In this document: piece after piece, positions 1 through 11,600 of the stretch | How positions within the stretch are numbered: the first letter of the stretch is position 1 | Layout: each line of letters opens with the position of its first letter | From: Nemertoderma westbladi | Taxonomy: Eukaryota; Xenacoelomorpha; Nemertodermatida; Nemertodermatidae | NCBI GenBank assembly: GCA_032718475.1 | Contig: JAUCBJ010006595.1 | Coordinates: forward strand, 38,927 to 102,926 | Reading direction: 5' to 3' | DNA: 64,000 bases | Made by a program: the position numbers and the translations under genes | Notes under the pieces: generated by a model | What the model saw: only the letters and a program-made list of their open reading frames with translations | What the model was told of the DNA's origin: nothing | Databases searched by the model: none

Positions 1-685
1 GTAGTATTAAGTAACTTAGGTAAATTAGTATTATTTGTTTTAGTGTCCTATAAGTAACACTTCACTGAAAGCGTACCGCTTTGTGTAGTGATTACCCCCA
101 GAAATAATAACATTTATTTCAAACATTGACAAAACCCATTAAAACGGGTATATACATATTATAAATCAAATCTAACGATTTATAAATAGTAGGCCTACCA
201 TACAACCATTAGGTCTCAATATCAGTTGGACTACTGCTCAAATAACGGTAATAAAGTAAGTAAAGTAACAAAGTAACCCTAAAATTCAGAAATTCAATTA
301 TTTAAAATAATTGATATACCGGTATTTACGATAGGCCTATTATCTTTATTTCTATAAACTTAGGCTGAAATTATACCGGTACTTGTAATAAATTCTAGTC
401 CAGAATTATATATACTACAAACTGTAAGCTGTATACCGGTATTCCGATAGGCCTATTATATATTTATATATATTTGTGCTAAATTTATACCGGTATTCTG
501 TGATAAACCTAGTCTGTAATAATAGTTATATATACTATAAGCATACCGGTATTCTAATATATTATATATCACACTACACTGAGTAGCAGTACCGGTAATT
601 AATTACTAGGCTATCAGTTAATACTGAGTTACTAGACTTGCTCAGACTGTAATACAGCAGTAGACATTCAACTGTATACATAAAC
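1..685 (+). repeat. 5' leader of copy A with ACCGGTAT-rich imperfect repeats
   Basis: No coding potential is seen. The sequence is AT-rich and carries about six degenerate repeats built around ataccggtat, between about 310 and 600. The same leader is found on the minus strand upstream of gag in copy C (36345 to about 37200), where the repeats form a clearer 121-125 bp tandem array. The first ATG of gag at 686 follows directly. No primer binding site is visible here because the 5' LTR is outside the window. Confidence 0.7.
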
Positions 686-1201
686 ATGTCTGATACTAAG
701 CAGAACCTGTCAGACAGTTTATTAGATGTAACTATCTGCGACTCAGATAGAGGCGTAGAACCGTCTAGTCGTAAGTTCAGTTCACCTCCCACTGTGAGGA
801 AAGTCATCCCTCCAGTAGTAATAAAAGAACCTAGGCTGGTCCAACATCGTAGGTCTATCATAGGCACTCGAGCTCAGGTCAAGCGGGACCAAGAAGCAGC
901 GGAACAGCAACAACCCGCGAGCCAAGAACTTACTTCTCAACGGCCCAACAGCTCCAGTAGTGAGGATACTGTAGAACTGACACCAGAACGCGGAGCAAAG
1001 ATGATGGATGCGGTTTATTCGGATCCCCTTCTCATCCTTCCTGCAGCCGTACTCACTAGGTTATTGATCGCTGTGGAAGAACACCAGATCGATTGGGCGA
1101 GAAACCAGCGTTCAACTAGAGATAGTTATGCTGGATACACAAGGGAAGAACTGAAGTCTATTGTCGAGTCGCAATGGCACGAGTCCAAGAAGAACAAGTA
1201 A
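686..1201 (+). pseudogene. Gag N-terminal part, copy A, cut by a deletion
   Basis: The start is the same as in copy C (MSDTKQNLSDSLLD), so the ATG is well supported. This N-terminal portion has a Ser/Glu-rich linker and then the conserved block DPLLILPAAVLTRLLIAVEEHQIDW. Just after the ESQW residues (about 1172) about 0.6 kb that exists in copy C is missing. The deletion joins two frames, so this frame ends at 1201 while the downstream Gag continues in another frame from 1174. The N-terminal block is of unknown function and I know no Pfam name for it. The minus-strand frames over the following Ala/Glu repeat are shadows. Confidence 0.8.
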
Positions 1202-4200
1202 AGAAAAAACGTATAGAAGACAGAAAGAAAGCAGCAGTGGTAGCTGCAGAAGCAGAAAGAAAAGCGGCAGCGGCAGAGGCAGCGGCAGAGGCAAAAGCGG
1301 CCGAAGCTGAAAGAAAAGCGGCAGCGGCAGCGGCAACGGCAGAAGCAAAGGCGGCCGAAGCTGAAAGAAAGGCGGCCGAGGCTGAAAGAAAGGCCGCAGA
1401 GGCAGTGGCAGATGCCGAACGGAGAGCGACTGAAGAAACCACCCAATTAGAATTGGAAAACATTCAGGAGAATCAAGACTGCATAAATAAACAGTTAACA
1501 GCTAGTAATATGCAGATGATGAATCGATCTACTCCCAAAAGACAGGGATATACATCATCTGAGGAAGGCGATACCACCGATACTGAAGGCAAAGGAAATA
1601 GATCTCGTCTAAGCAGACGTAAAAGAACATTCCACCGTCAGAAATTGCCTGATTTGCCTCCAGCTGTTAGAAGGCAACTAAATAACACCAACTTAGGTAG
1701 TACAGAGCCCACAGACCAAATAATTAAAATAGAAAGACTCCCTACTATAGTAGATGAGCCTGAAATAATTAGGCCTGTTCTTGAAATCACCCCTTCGGTG
1801 ATAGACACACCTGTGCTCCCTGAAACTACCTCTAAATTCCCTCTGCATAGCACTAAGCTACCTGTGCCCCGTAGAACTGCCCAGGAGACAGTTCAAGTCC
1901 TGGACCCCGAGCGAAATATTCATAATTTGTCGCCCGTTGTCCCTCGTCCGCCCGCTACAACGTTGGCGACTCCCGCTTCGGCGGTCGAATGGGTGGACGA
2001 GAGACGGCGGGGGATGGATCTCCTGCTCGGGCAGATGCAGGAGACTGTTCAGCAATTCAAGGGCACAGTAAGGGAAAGTAGACTAGAGTTGCAAGAGGTG
2101 CAGCAAAGTATCGCGCTCGAACGCGATAAATTAGTAAATACCCAAAAGGGTATACCACCACCCTCGGTAACAATGTGTCAACCTGTTAGGTCTGAAGTAT
2201 CTCATGCGCAAGGTATGGAGCCTACACGCATCTATACTGCTAGCGAAGTAGAAACTCCTATAGTGAACCCTATTAAGGGTAATTATAGACCTGTTGATAA
2301 TGATATTCCATATAGAACTGATCATAATCCGAGAAATTTATATATCGATAACTCGATATTAAATAACACGATGGCCCAAGAAAGTTTTACGCGTCAAATG
2401 GCTAGAACCGAAGCCCGGCAAGCGGTAAAGATGGGAGAGATCGTCAAGTTCAATGGAGATGAGATGAAATGGTTACCTTTTAATGAATATTACAAAGATA
2501 ACATACAGAACTCTGTACTATCTAATGGATAAAAACTTAGATACCTCATCGAGTGCTTGGAAGGATCTCCCAAGTTAATGGCGTTAAAGTTTATTGGACA
2601 TCCAGACGGATTAAGACAAGTTTGGGATACACTAAACATCAGGTATGGTAATAGGAATAACATCGCTGGGTATTTGTATGCAAAGTTGGTAGCGCCCCGA
2701 AAGTTTATTAGCAGCGGAATTATAGAGTTTTCCGATGAGATTCAGGAGATCTGTAGACAATTAGATTGGCTAGGTAAGTCTCATGAGTATCAGAACACTA
2801 TGGTTATTAGAGCAGTGGCTTCTACTTTACCGAAGGGTGGAGTAGGTACACGCTGGGATAAGAAAGTGTTATATATGATGGAACAACAACGACGAGACCC
2901 TACCATGGCTGATCTCATGTCATTCCTAGATGGAGAAGTGAAATTACAGCTCCTGAAACTGTCCAGAGAGAAGACACCGGAAAACAAGGTAAGCGAAAAA
3001 CCCGTCTCTAGGAGAAAGGTAACGCCAGTGTGTTATACAGACGACGGCGAAAGCCAGACTTCTCAAGGAGAAGATAGCGGGAAAGACACTGAGAGATCTT
3101 ATTATGTCAATAAAATGCCTAAAGATCAGGTCAGTAAATTCAAGTCTCGAGCAAATGACAGGAGAGAACAGGTAAGAAAAACTCCTCCCACGTCTCCCAA
3201 GAGAATTCCGGTGAGAAAGCCCGAAGAAAAGGCAAGTGTACACAATGTGACTCAAAATAAGGTAAGTAACATCAAACCGAAATGTGCGCTGTGTGACGGG
3301 ACCCACCGTTTGAATATGTGTGATGAATTCCTGAAGAAGTCATTAACGGAGAGACGCAAAGTCATGTGGGATAAGCGGTTATGTTATAATTGCCTCAGAC
3401 AAGGACACCAACGGCGTACCTGTTTCTCTGACATAAGGTGTGCAAAGTGTGGTGCGAAACATCATATCTTGTTGCACGCTGAATTCGAGCGAAATAGTCC
3501 GAATCAGGTAAGTGATTCCGAGATACATGTCCAATTCAGTGATGTGAACGACACTGATCAATCTGAGATGGAAGGATTCTATACGGACGAGTTCTCCGAC
3601 GAAAACGAATCCTGTTATATGATAAATACCGCCGTGTATCGAGCACTCACATATGAAAAGGATACAGACAGCGACTTCACTCTAACTACTTCTGAACGAC
3701 AACCACCTTGGAAAGAGCCATCTTCCAATGTAGGGATCCGAGAGTTTCCTGTGGTGCAGGTAAGGGTGCACGGACCTAAACGGAGTTATGTAGTGAACGC
3801 CCTCCTGGACTCCGGCAGCACAGGAACATTCATTGATAAAGAGCTAGCCGAAGACATATTCGATGGACAACCCAAGTTCCAAACTAAGCTCAACATGTCC
3901 GGCATTATGCAAGTTTGGAAATCTACAATAACAGCGGATTATTATGTAGGAGCGTTGTCCACCCCCCAGGATGAACTAGGAGAACATAGCATAAGGTCAG
4001 TGAAAATGGTGGCTATAAAGAACTTTGCTACTACTCAAGCAGACCTTTATAATTGGGACGAGGATGAGAGCATCCAACATCTTAACATACCTCGATTTCA
4101 GACAGATTATCCTGGAGTGCAAATACTCATCGGCCAAAACGCGCATGAGGCGCTAGAGACATTAGAGAAACGGCCTGCTCAACCGCAGCCACTACAGACC

Positions 4201-5022
4201 TATGCGGTAAGAACTAGAGTAGGTTGGTACTTTACTGGCCCTTCCCGTAGAACACTCAGAGAAAGACTACCGCAAGAGCGCGTCTACCAGGTGAGTGAAT
4301 GGGAAGATGATACTAGTGAGGGAGACGATTTAACTGAGGGAACCCCATACTCCTCAGATAACGACGACATTCACCAGCTTTTTGATGAGGAGAATACCAT
4401 CGATCTCCTTAAGGAAAACGAGGCTTGGCAAAACCAAGTGAACTTATGTCAACTTCTTTATCCATCTGAACGAGAAGCTTATAACGACGAGTTAAATGAC
4501 GTCATTGAGCGTCATAATGCCAAGACTCGAGATGAACATGCCGTACGATTCTTTACGCAAGAGGCGGTAGAGCCCAATTCCTACGATAAAGCCTTGTCGG
4601 TGGAAGAGGAAAGGGCCAAGCAGATCCAAGAGACAACTACACGTTTCCTCAAAGATCAAGGTAGGTATGAAGTCGGTCTACCTTTCCGCAAGAAAGAACC
4701 GAAGTTCATCAATAACAGACCCTTGGTGGAAAAAAGAATCGCGCAACTCCATCGACGCCTTACGGCTAATTCTTCAGCTAAAGCAATGTATCAAACACAG
4801 CTGGAGAAATTTATTAGTAAGGGATACGCGGAGAGAGTACCGGAAGAAACACCTGTGACTGAAAGAACGTATTACTTAACTCACCATTACGTTCCTAAAC
4901 CCGGTAAGCCACATGAAGTGAGAGTAGTGTTTGATGGCTCCGCTCTTTACATGGGTCAATCCCTTAACTCTGAATTGTTACCCGGACCCAACTTGCTTCA
5001 ATCTTTGTTGGGAATTCTTTAA
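1174..5022 (+). pseudogene. Gag-nucleocapsid-protease-RT, copy A, with two in-frame stops
   Basis: One frame runs from the deletion junction through 5022 and beyond, interrupted by TAA at 2530-2532 and TAA at 5020-5022 (TTA in copy C). In order: an Ala/Glu/Lys-rich coiled-coil-like stretch (about 1220-1440); an Arg/Ser linker; a DUF1759-like Pao Gag domain (about 2430-2900, including KWLPFNEYYKD and RQVWDTLNIRYGN); a Pao zinc-knuckle set (about 3280-3480, with CYNC...GH...C and CAKCGAKHHILLH); an aspartic protease with the catalytic DSG at 3808-3816; and the N-terminal part of the RT. Several codon triplets read Q/K-V-S and form splice-donor-like CAG|GTAAGT sequences (see findings). The class is certain; function in this copy is lost. 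Confidence 0.9.
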
Positions 5023-5643
5023 AGATTGAGACAATATTCGATTGCTTTCGCCTCCGATATAGAAGGCATGTTCTTACAAGTCAAGGTGTTAGATAGGGAT
5101 CGAGATAGTCTACGATTTCTGTGGTGGCCCGAAGGAGACCTCAACCAGAAACCGGTGGAGTACTGGATGACCATCCAGGCCTTTGGGATAATCTCAAGCC
5201 CTTCCAACGCCTGTTCGGTAGTGCGTACCACTGCAGAGGACAACCGAGAGGCCTTCTCTAAGGAAGTGATCGACAACATCAAGAGAGACATATACATGGA
5301 CGACAATCTGAAGTCCCTTCCATCAGTTGAGGAAGCCATTGAGGTCGCTAAAGGAACGGTAGAGTGCTTAAAAAGAGGTGGGTTTCGATTAACAAAATTC
5401 ACCAGCAACTCCCGTGAGTTTCTGGAGTCGATCCCCGCGGAAGATCGAGGGGCGAAAGATCTAGATTTGATCAAAGATGATCTGCCAGAAACCAAGACAC
5501 TCGGCTTGAAATGGGACACAGAGCGAGATATCCTGTTTTTCCAGCTAAAACAGCGAGATAATCCAGTTCGAACCAAACGGATTTGCTTAAGTGAGACTCC
5601 TGACAATGTTACGATAATTCCGAAAAGTATTTCCTGTTGTTAA
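5023..5643 (+). pseudogene. RT catalytic region, copy A, truncated by a deletion
   Basis: This continues in the same frame directly after the nonsense codon at 5020-5022. The RT core is present: FASDIEGMF carries the first catalytic Asp and YMDDN (about 5294-5308) is the YMDD box. After the residues RICLS, at about 5593, roughly 1.1-1.2 kb that is present in copy C is absent: the Peptidase_A17-type connector and RNase H. The frame then runs out of phase into integrase sequence and stops at 5643. The deletion removes all of RNase H, so this copy cannot complete reverse transcription by itself. Confidence 0.85.
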
Positions 5644-7016
5644 GAAATCCACAGATGCGCTTAAGGGATTGCTTCTCTAGTACCATGATAGATGGGTTAA
5701 TACGTGTTGGAGGCAGGCTGACCAACGCCCCATTATCCTTTGACACTAAGTTTCCCATCCTCATTAGAAATCTTGACATACAAATCAAGATGATTGTAGA
5801 TGTTCATAGCAAACTGTATCATGCTGGAAGAGAATGAGTTCTGAGCGAAATTCGAACTCGCTACTATTTTTATAAACCCCGTAGGGCTCTGAACCAAGTT
5901 CTTAGGAACTGCATACCCTGTAGGAAAGCATTCAGTAGGCCTTTAACACAGCGAGAGGCAGAATTACCTAGGGAAAGAGTAAGCTTCTATGAACCACCCT
6001 TTACTAATACCGGTGTGGATTTATTTGGCCCTATTGAAGTATATCGTGCCCGGACTATAGTCAAGAGATGGTGTGTCATCTTCGTTTGTATGACTTGTAG
6101 AGCTATCCATCTCGATATGGTAAACGATCTATCCACCAACAGCTTCGTGTTGAGTTTACGACGACAGATCGCTCGTTTCGGAACCAGTAACACGATGAGA
6201 TCGGATAAGGGAACGAACTTCATTGGCGCCAACAACGAAATTCAAGCTTACGTAAAGGACTGGAACAAAAGACAGGTGGACGATCAGCTAAGGATAACAG
6301 CGTCTAGCTGGACCTTCAACGCCGCCGACGCCCCTTGGTGGGGAGGAAGTTGGGAGAGATTGATTAGAAGCGTGAAAACTGCGTTCCACTTTATTGTGCC
6401 TTGTCGCGCTTATCTCACCGACGAACTATTGCGGACATTAATGGAGGAAATCGCCGCTTATCTCAACGAAAGACCGCTTATGCCAGTCTCTTCAAGTCCG
6501 GATTCCCTGGAAGCGCTAACACCCGCGCACTTTCTACTGAAGAAACCCGTAGCCATGCTCCCACGATCGGAGATCACAGACGGAGACGAGTACTGCCGTC
6601 GAACCTGGCAACTTATGCAGTTGCTATCCTGTCGTTTCACTGACCATTTCGAGAAACATTACCTGCCCACTCTACAACTTCGAACTAAGTGGTTTGCGCA
6701 GCAAGAAAACGTCAGCGCTGGAGACATGGTGCTTATTGTGGACCCCGATCTCCCACGTAAGCGATGGCAAACAGGACGTATCATCGAGACTCATATCTCG
6801 AGCGATGGTTTGGTGCGATCAGTAGAGCTCGTTGTAATGCGGCGTAACTTTAAGAAACCAGGGATAGTCTTTGAGACTCAACAGCTCAATCGCCCAGTGG
6901 GTCGTTTATGTTTACTGGAAAGAGACAGAGAGCTCTCCGGAAACTATGGAAGGCAAGAAACTCTTCCCACGACCACTTCCCTAATCCAACCGACATCTAG
7001 GGACTCCCCAACTTAA
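5594..7016 (+). pseudogene. Integrase and C-terminal domain, copy A
   Basis: This lies in a different frame from the RT part because of the deletion. It begins with the residues leading into LLRNPQMRLRD, is broken by TGA at 5835-5837 (CGA in copies B and C), and is then open to the natural stop at 7014-7016. Integrase features are the N-terminal zinc-binding region (YHAGRE through CIPCRKAF), the catalytic core with GVDLFGP (about 6013), RSDKGTNFIG (about 6199) and a Glu in GSWERLIRS. A DUF5641-like tail follows (WFAQQENVSAGDMV, about 6690-6890), which is usual at the end of Pao polyproteins. The C-terminus matches copies B and C. Confidence 0.88.
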
Positions 7017-8657
7017 TATCGTTCGGAGTGGGCGTGTGACTCTATTATTTCATATTATTTTTATATTTATGTATGTATTACTATGTAATTTTATTATAAT
7101 CGTTTTATTTAATTTAGTAGAATATTATTTAGTGATTATTTAGTAGAATAGTGCAATATGTTCGTGTTCATTGCGTACGTAATTACTTATATTATATTTA
7201 GTGCGACGGCGAGAAATAATTCTTTTTCTCTTTCCTTACTGTCCGTATTATATTATAAATACATAACTACAGTAAGATGAAATGTCCGTACTTATTAAAG
7301 TACAATAAAGCCACTACTATATTTAAGTATTATTGGTAGGCAGAGTATTAGGAATGCAAAGTTCAGATCCTCGTGTCTCGGCTAAACCAAGCTCTGGGTA
7401 GACCTTGGAAACGACTTGCCTCTTCACACTGACATTGCTTCGTGCGATATTGCTCTCATACCGTATATTAAATAATACATATAGTAGCGTGATGTCCCTT
7501 TAACAGTAGCGTATAACGCAAAATAAATCTGTTAAACCCTTTGACCATCTGTCATTCTAGTCGATTAAGATATCGCGGCACCCACCGATATACTTGAAAG
7601 ACAAATTCTAGAATCAGTGGTTAACGTCCCCAGACAAGTTCTGGAATAAATCGGTGCCCATCTCAAATATTAATTATTTAATATTTGCAAATCTAATAAA
7701 TCAAAATCTGTAAAATTCAGATCCTTCAACAATTCTAGTCAATTAAGATATCGTAGCATTTACCGATATTCTTAAAAAGACAATTGTCATAGAATTAAGG
7801 ATCTTGTGTCCCCAGACATGTTCTAGAATCAAAACATGTCCATTTAATTATCAAATAATAAAATTTCAGGGAATAATTTAAATTCATGCCTTTTAATGAA
7901 TTTAATAAATTGCCATTTTTACGCAATTTATAACATTCCCAAAATTCCATTAATTAATAGATCAAGGGAGCGGAGATTTATCTTATTATGCATATGAGTG
8001 TGCGAAAGTCTCCCAAACATAGTCAATAGCCGATAAAATTCATAAAGTCATGTATAAAACAGAACATTGACTATTAAAGAATACTATTAAATAACATCCC
8101 AGATCTGTATGCATTGGAATTACCCTAATTCTACCGCTAGCTTTGCATAATGTCACCATAGCAACAACCACGCTAGAATTAGAATTGAGTTAAAAGAACA
8201 ATAGAAAGCTTGTCCCATTGAATAGCATAGGGAATAAATAGCGCACTGCTAGTATCCAAGGATACATAATAATACAGTGACATTCTGGAAGGCATTGACT
8301 AACGGACAAATGGCCCGAATGTGCGTAGTTGTGACCAGTTGTGTGGTATTTGTGAGTTTATAGGTGAATGTTACTGCTAAAGTGTGTTTACAGTAGCTAG
8401 TCGCAATCGTAAAAGTAACCTAACTCTCCAAGGAAAACCTGAAGTACATCTAAGCCTTTGGGACGGACAGTTGAGTGACTTGTGCCGGTTATCGTTGTCG
8501 TTGTACGGCTACGTCGTTGGCGAAAGTATAGCGACAGCGGTACATCGGCGCTGAGAATCTCATACTGTCCGGGGGCAAGGGAGAAGTAGGCAGCGACGCC
8601 CGCTCGCCTAATAAATATATAAACTCATTATAATATTGGTGAACTCGTATAGCAGAT
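7017..8657 (+). other. Intergenic region between pol and ORF-X, copy A
   Basis: There is no gene. The stretch is conserved in order and sequence with the minus-strand region 28278-26645 of copy C, and its first 0.8 kb with copy B (20508-21305). It contains an AT-rich part, a duplicated block of about 180 bp (7548-7870), an ATAAATA motif near 8235, and a better conserved, GC-richer final 380 bp that would be the 5' UTR of an ORF-X mRNA. The last bases before the ORF-X ATG are TAGCAGAT in both copies, a possible 3' splice site, though the upstream pyrimidine tract is weak. Its role as internal promoter or splice region is inference. Confidence 0.6.
7548..7870 (+). repeat. Imperfect tandem duplication of about 180 bp in the pol/ORF-X intergenic region
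   Basis: Two units, about 7551-7690 and 7731-7870, each contain in order ATTCTAGTC, ATTAAGATATCG, ACCGATAT, a tract around TCTAGAATC or its variant, and GTCCCCAGACA followed by GTTCT. The same pair is found in copy C on the minus strand (about 27730-27450). Copy B has the first unit and is broken inside the second. The partly self-complementary TTCTAG/CTAGAA words could form RNA structure; that is inference. Confidence 0.7.
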
Positions 8658-11600
8658 ATGACTGAATTAATAGAAGATGATCTTGGTATCAGGGAGAGAT
8701 ATATTCTACCTTTACAAGCGTTTGTCGATAGCTTGATACGCGGCGACGCTGATCCAACTACTACGGAGGACGATGGTCGTTATATCGAACCGCCAATGTC
8801 CCAGGAGCAACTTACGCGTGAATTGGACTATAGAAAATTCACTGCTCGTTATACGCATCGTAATGGTACGTATATGGACTTCTTGACTACTGGTCATCCT
8901 ATTGATTTACACGACACCGACGATGTCGATACCGAAAGGGAAATGGTTTTATTTAAATATCATACCCAGCGGAGTCGAAACGACAAATCGAGAATAGAAC
9001 ACGAGAACTCTATTCGAAATAAGCTCGAAAGAGAAGACGTTGAAGAACCTGATAAACGTAGCGGCTTCAACGAATATCTAGAATTTCTAAGAGAGACCTA
9101 TCTCAATGTTGCCAGTCAACAAAACCTCGAAACTCGATATCCCCAAGGTATACATCCAGATCCTATAATGGAACTCAAACGGCTCTATTTTACGATGATG
9201 TATCTTACCGCCGATCGACCCCTACCTGTCGTTCCAGATAGCTTCGAACAGATGGAGGAATATTGTAAAACTGGAGAGCGATCACCCGCGTTTCCCCTTC
9301 AAGACATGCGTCTTTGGTATTACTGTGACGAATGCCCTAGACCTAACCAGCAGATCGAAAGGCATAAACATCCGCGGAGACGTTGCGCTAAACACAGTTT
9401 TACACGATATACTTATGGGAGTTTCGAGCGAAACCTTTTCGACGTATCACCTACGGTCGCGCGCCTTAAACGATCATTGAACAAACCCATGATCAGAGTT
9501 CCGGAATACTCGGTCAGACCTCCTCATTCCCAAGTGATACCTCAAACTCTCGATCCTAATAGTATTACGGATCCTCCCGAGCTATACTCACTGTTCAAAG
9601 ATCTAGTGTTACCTGAACAGTTGATTGGTGGCACTCCGGTAGTGGGTTCGTTAGATATTCGCCAACCTTACCTCGCTGGACTAGGACGCGGTCATCTAAT
9701 ATCACCGTTTAACCCCTACAACCGTCCTGGCCTCCCTCCGATCCAACCTGTTACAGAAGTCGAAGAGAGCGTGATACGAAATGCATTAGACGCTATTCGG
9801 CAGAAAATCGGAAAAGGAACTTACGATTGCTTGGAGAAACGTAAATTGCAACAACAAGTCCAAGCGGTGAAAGAACTAGCTTTACCCCAGTTTGATAGAG
9901 AAATACAAAATCTAGAGGAGGACATCGAACGTGGACGAACCTACTCTTTACAGGAATTCCTGGACGAGCGCTTGCAACAACAAGCGGAGGAAAATCAGCT
10001 CGAGGAGAGACATATAGAGCTGACTGAGAGGGAAGAAGCAGCTTTAGCCCAACCAGAAGCTCAAATTCTCGTGACGGATCTCTATTCCAAAACGATTCTC
10101 CACCCCTCGATGGTTCCTCATTTTAAAGACAAGCTCTTTGCTACGGTACAGCCTCAACCGGTTAATACTGATCTCAGATCTCACGAGCTCGTTGCTGACG
10201 CTCCCATGCTACAACGTCCACCCGTCGAGGCTGCTCGTGTCGATGGCGTACTTGTTGAGCCTCCGGACAATAGAGCGGATCTTGTCCGTCGCATGGTGCA
10301 CGATGTTAACATACGCGCTAGACCTTTGCTGGACTCATTTTATGGAATTAAGGATCATCCTTATTATGTCCATTTAAAGCAATATTATATGGTAAAACCA
10401 GAAGATCCTACGCATAGTCTGAAGTTTCTACCATTGATCAATCCTCTCGATCTCGTCGAACTCGAACAACTACAAAAACATCTAGACCAGCTAGTTAAAT
10501 TAAACTCATTTCGAAAACCGTATAATATTTCCAGAATAGAGAAAGAAATATTACCTCCGTACAATCTTGATGGATTCATTAAAACTCGATTGGTACACTG
10601 GAATCTTGACGTGTTATTCGAGGAAGAAAGAATAAAACGATATGGAGATGTGGAAACCTATACTACACAATGCTTAAAGTATAGAGATTTACCCAATGCT
10701 AGCGAATGCGCTACTTTGTGGCATCCAGTGGGAATGACTCTCGAAAACGCCACTAAAGAATGGAACGAGACTCTTAACGTTATCGAGATGTATGGCGTTG
10801 TTACTTATGACAACGAAGGTAGCGTTCCGGTGGGAGAACTAGGAACTACGCGAATGATACATATACGAGGACTCGCTGGTTCTACCCACGTATTCACTCG
10901 AGCGTGTTCAGACGTGATCGATTATTCTTTTGAAACCCTTACGGAGACACAAAAGAAACTTCGACATGGACAATTCGAGCTCGCGCAGCGTTACGTCACC
11001 GACACCGAGCGCAAACCGGCCATGGGTATCGACGGATCAATGTTACCCCAACCCGTGCTCGAAATGTTGTTTAACGAAAGAATCCTAAAAATCGGCTCAG
11101 CTGTTTATGGAGATCTCCAAAACGACTTCCGGAATATGGAAAACATTCCATACCCTTTCGTTGATACTCAACTGATTGCCCCTTGGGCCGAAGGCCGAGG
11201 TTTCTTTCGCACTATGTATGCCAATACACCCAGCGACATTACTAAGGTACAACGGACATCCATCGGACATCTTGCCTTTCAAGAATATGGATGGAACTTC
11301 AAAGTTGAAAATCCTATCAATTACCAGCAGGTATATGGAGATCATTACTCTCGTTTATATTTTGATGGACCATTAACTGCGCCTGGTGCCGTATATAGCT
11401 TTATGAGTGTTCCACTTCGCCCTTCCTTAGCTATATACACGATCTTTGAAAACGCAGCACTTGCCGGTTGGCTAGCCGATGTGTGCAGTCGTACCATACG
11501 CGCTCACCCGTTAATACTTGGAACTAAACTCGCCAAGTTAGACGAACACAATAAGTTCATACGTTTCGAATGTTTCCGGCGCTTTCTGACTCCGTTCCGT

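Noticed and set aside
1112-1463. Minus-strand Leu/Cys/Ala-rich frames
   Set aside because: They are shadows of the GCGGCA/GAAGC-type Gag repeat on the plus strand.
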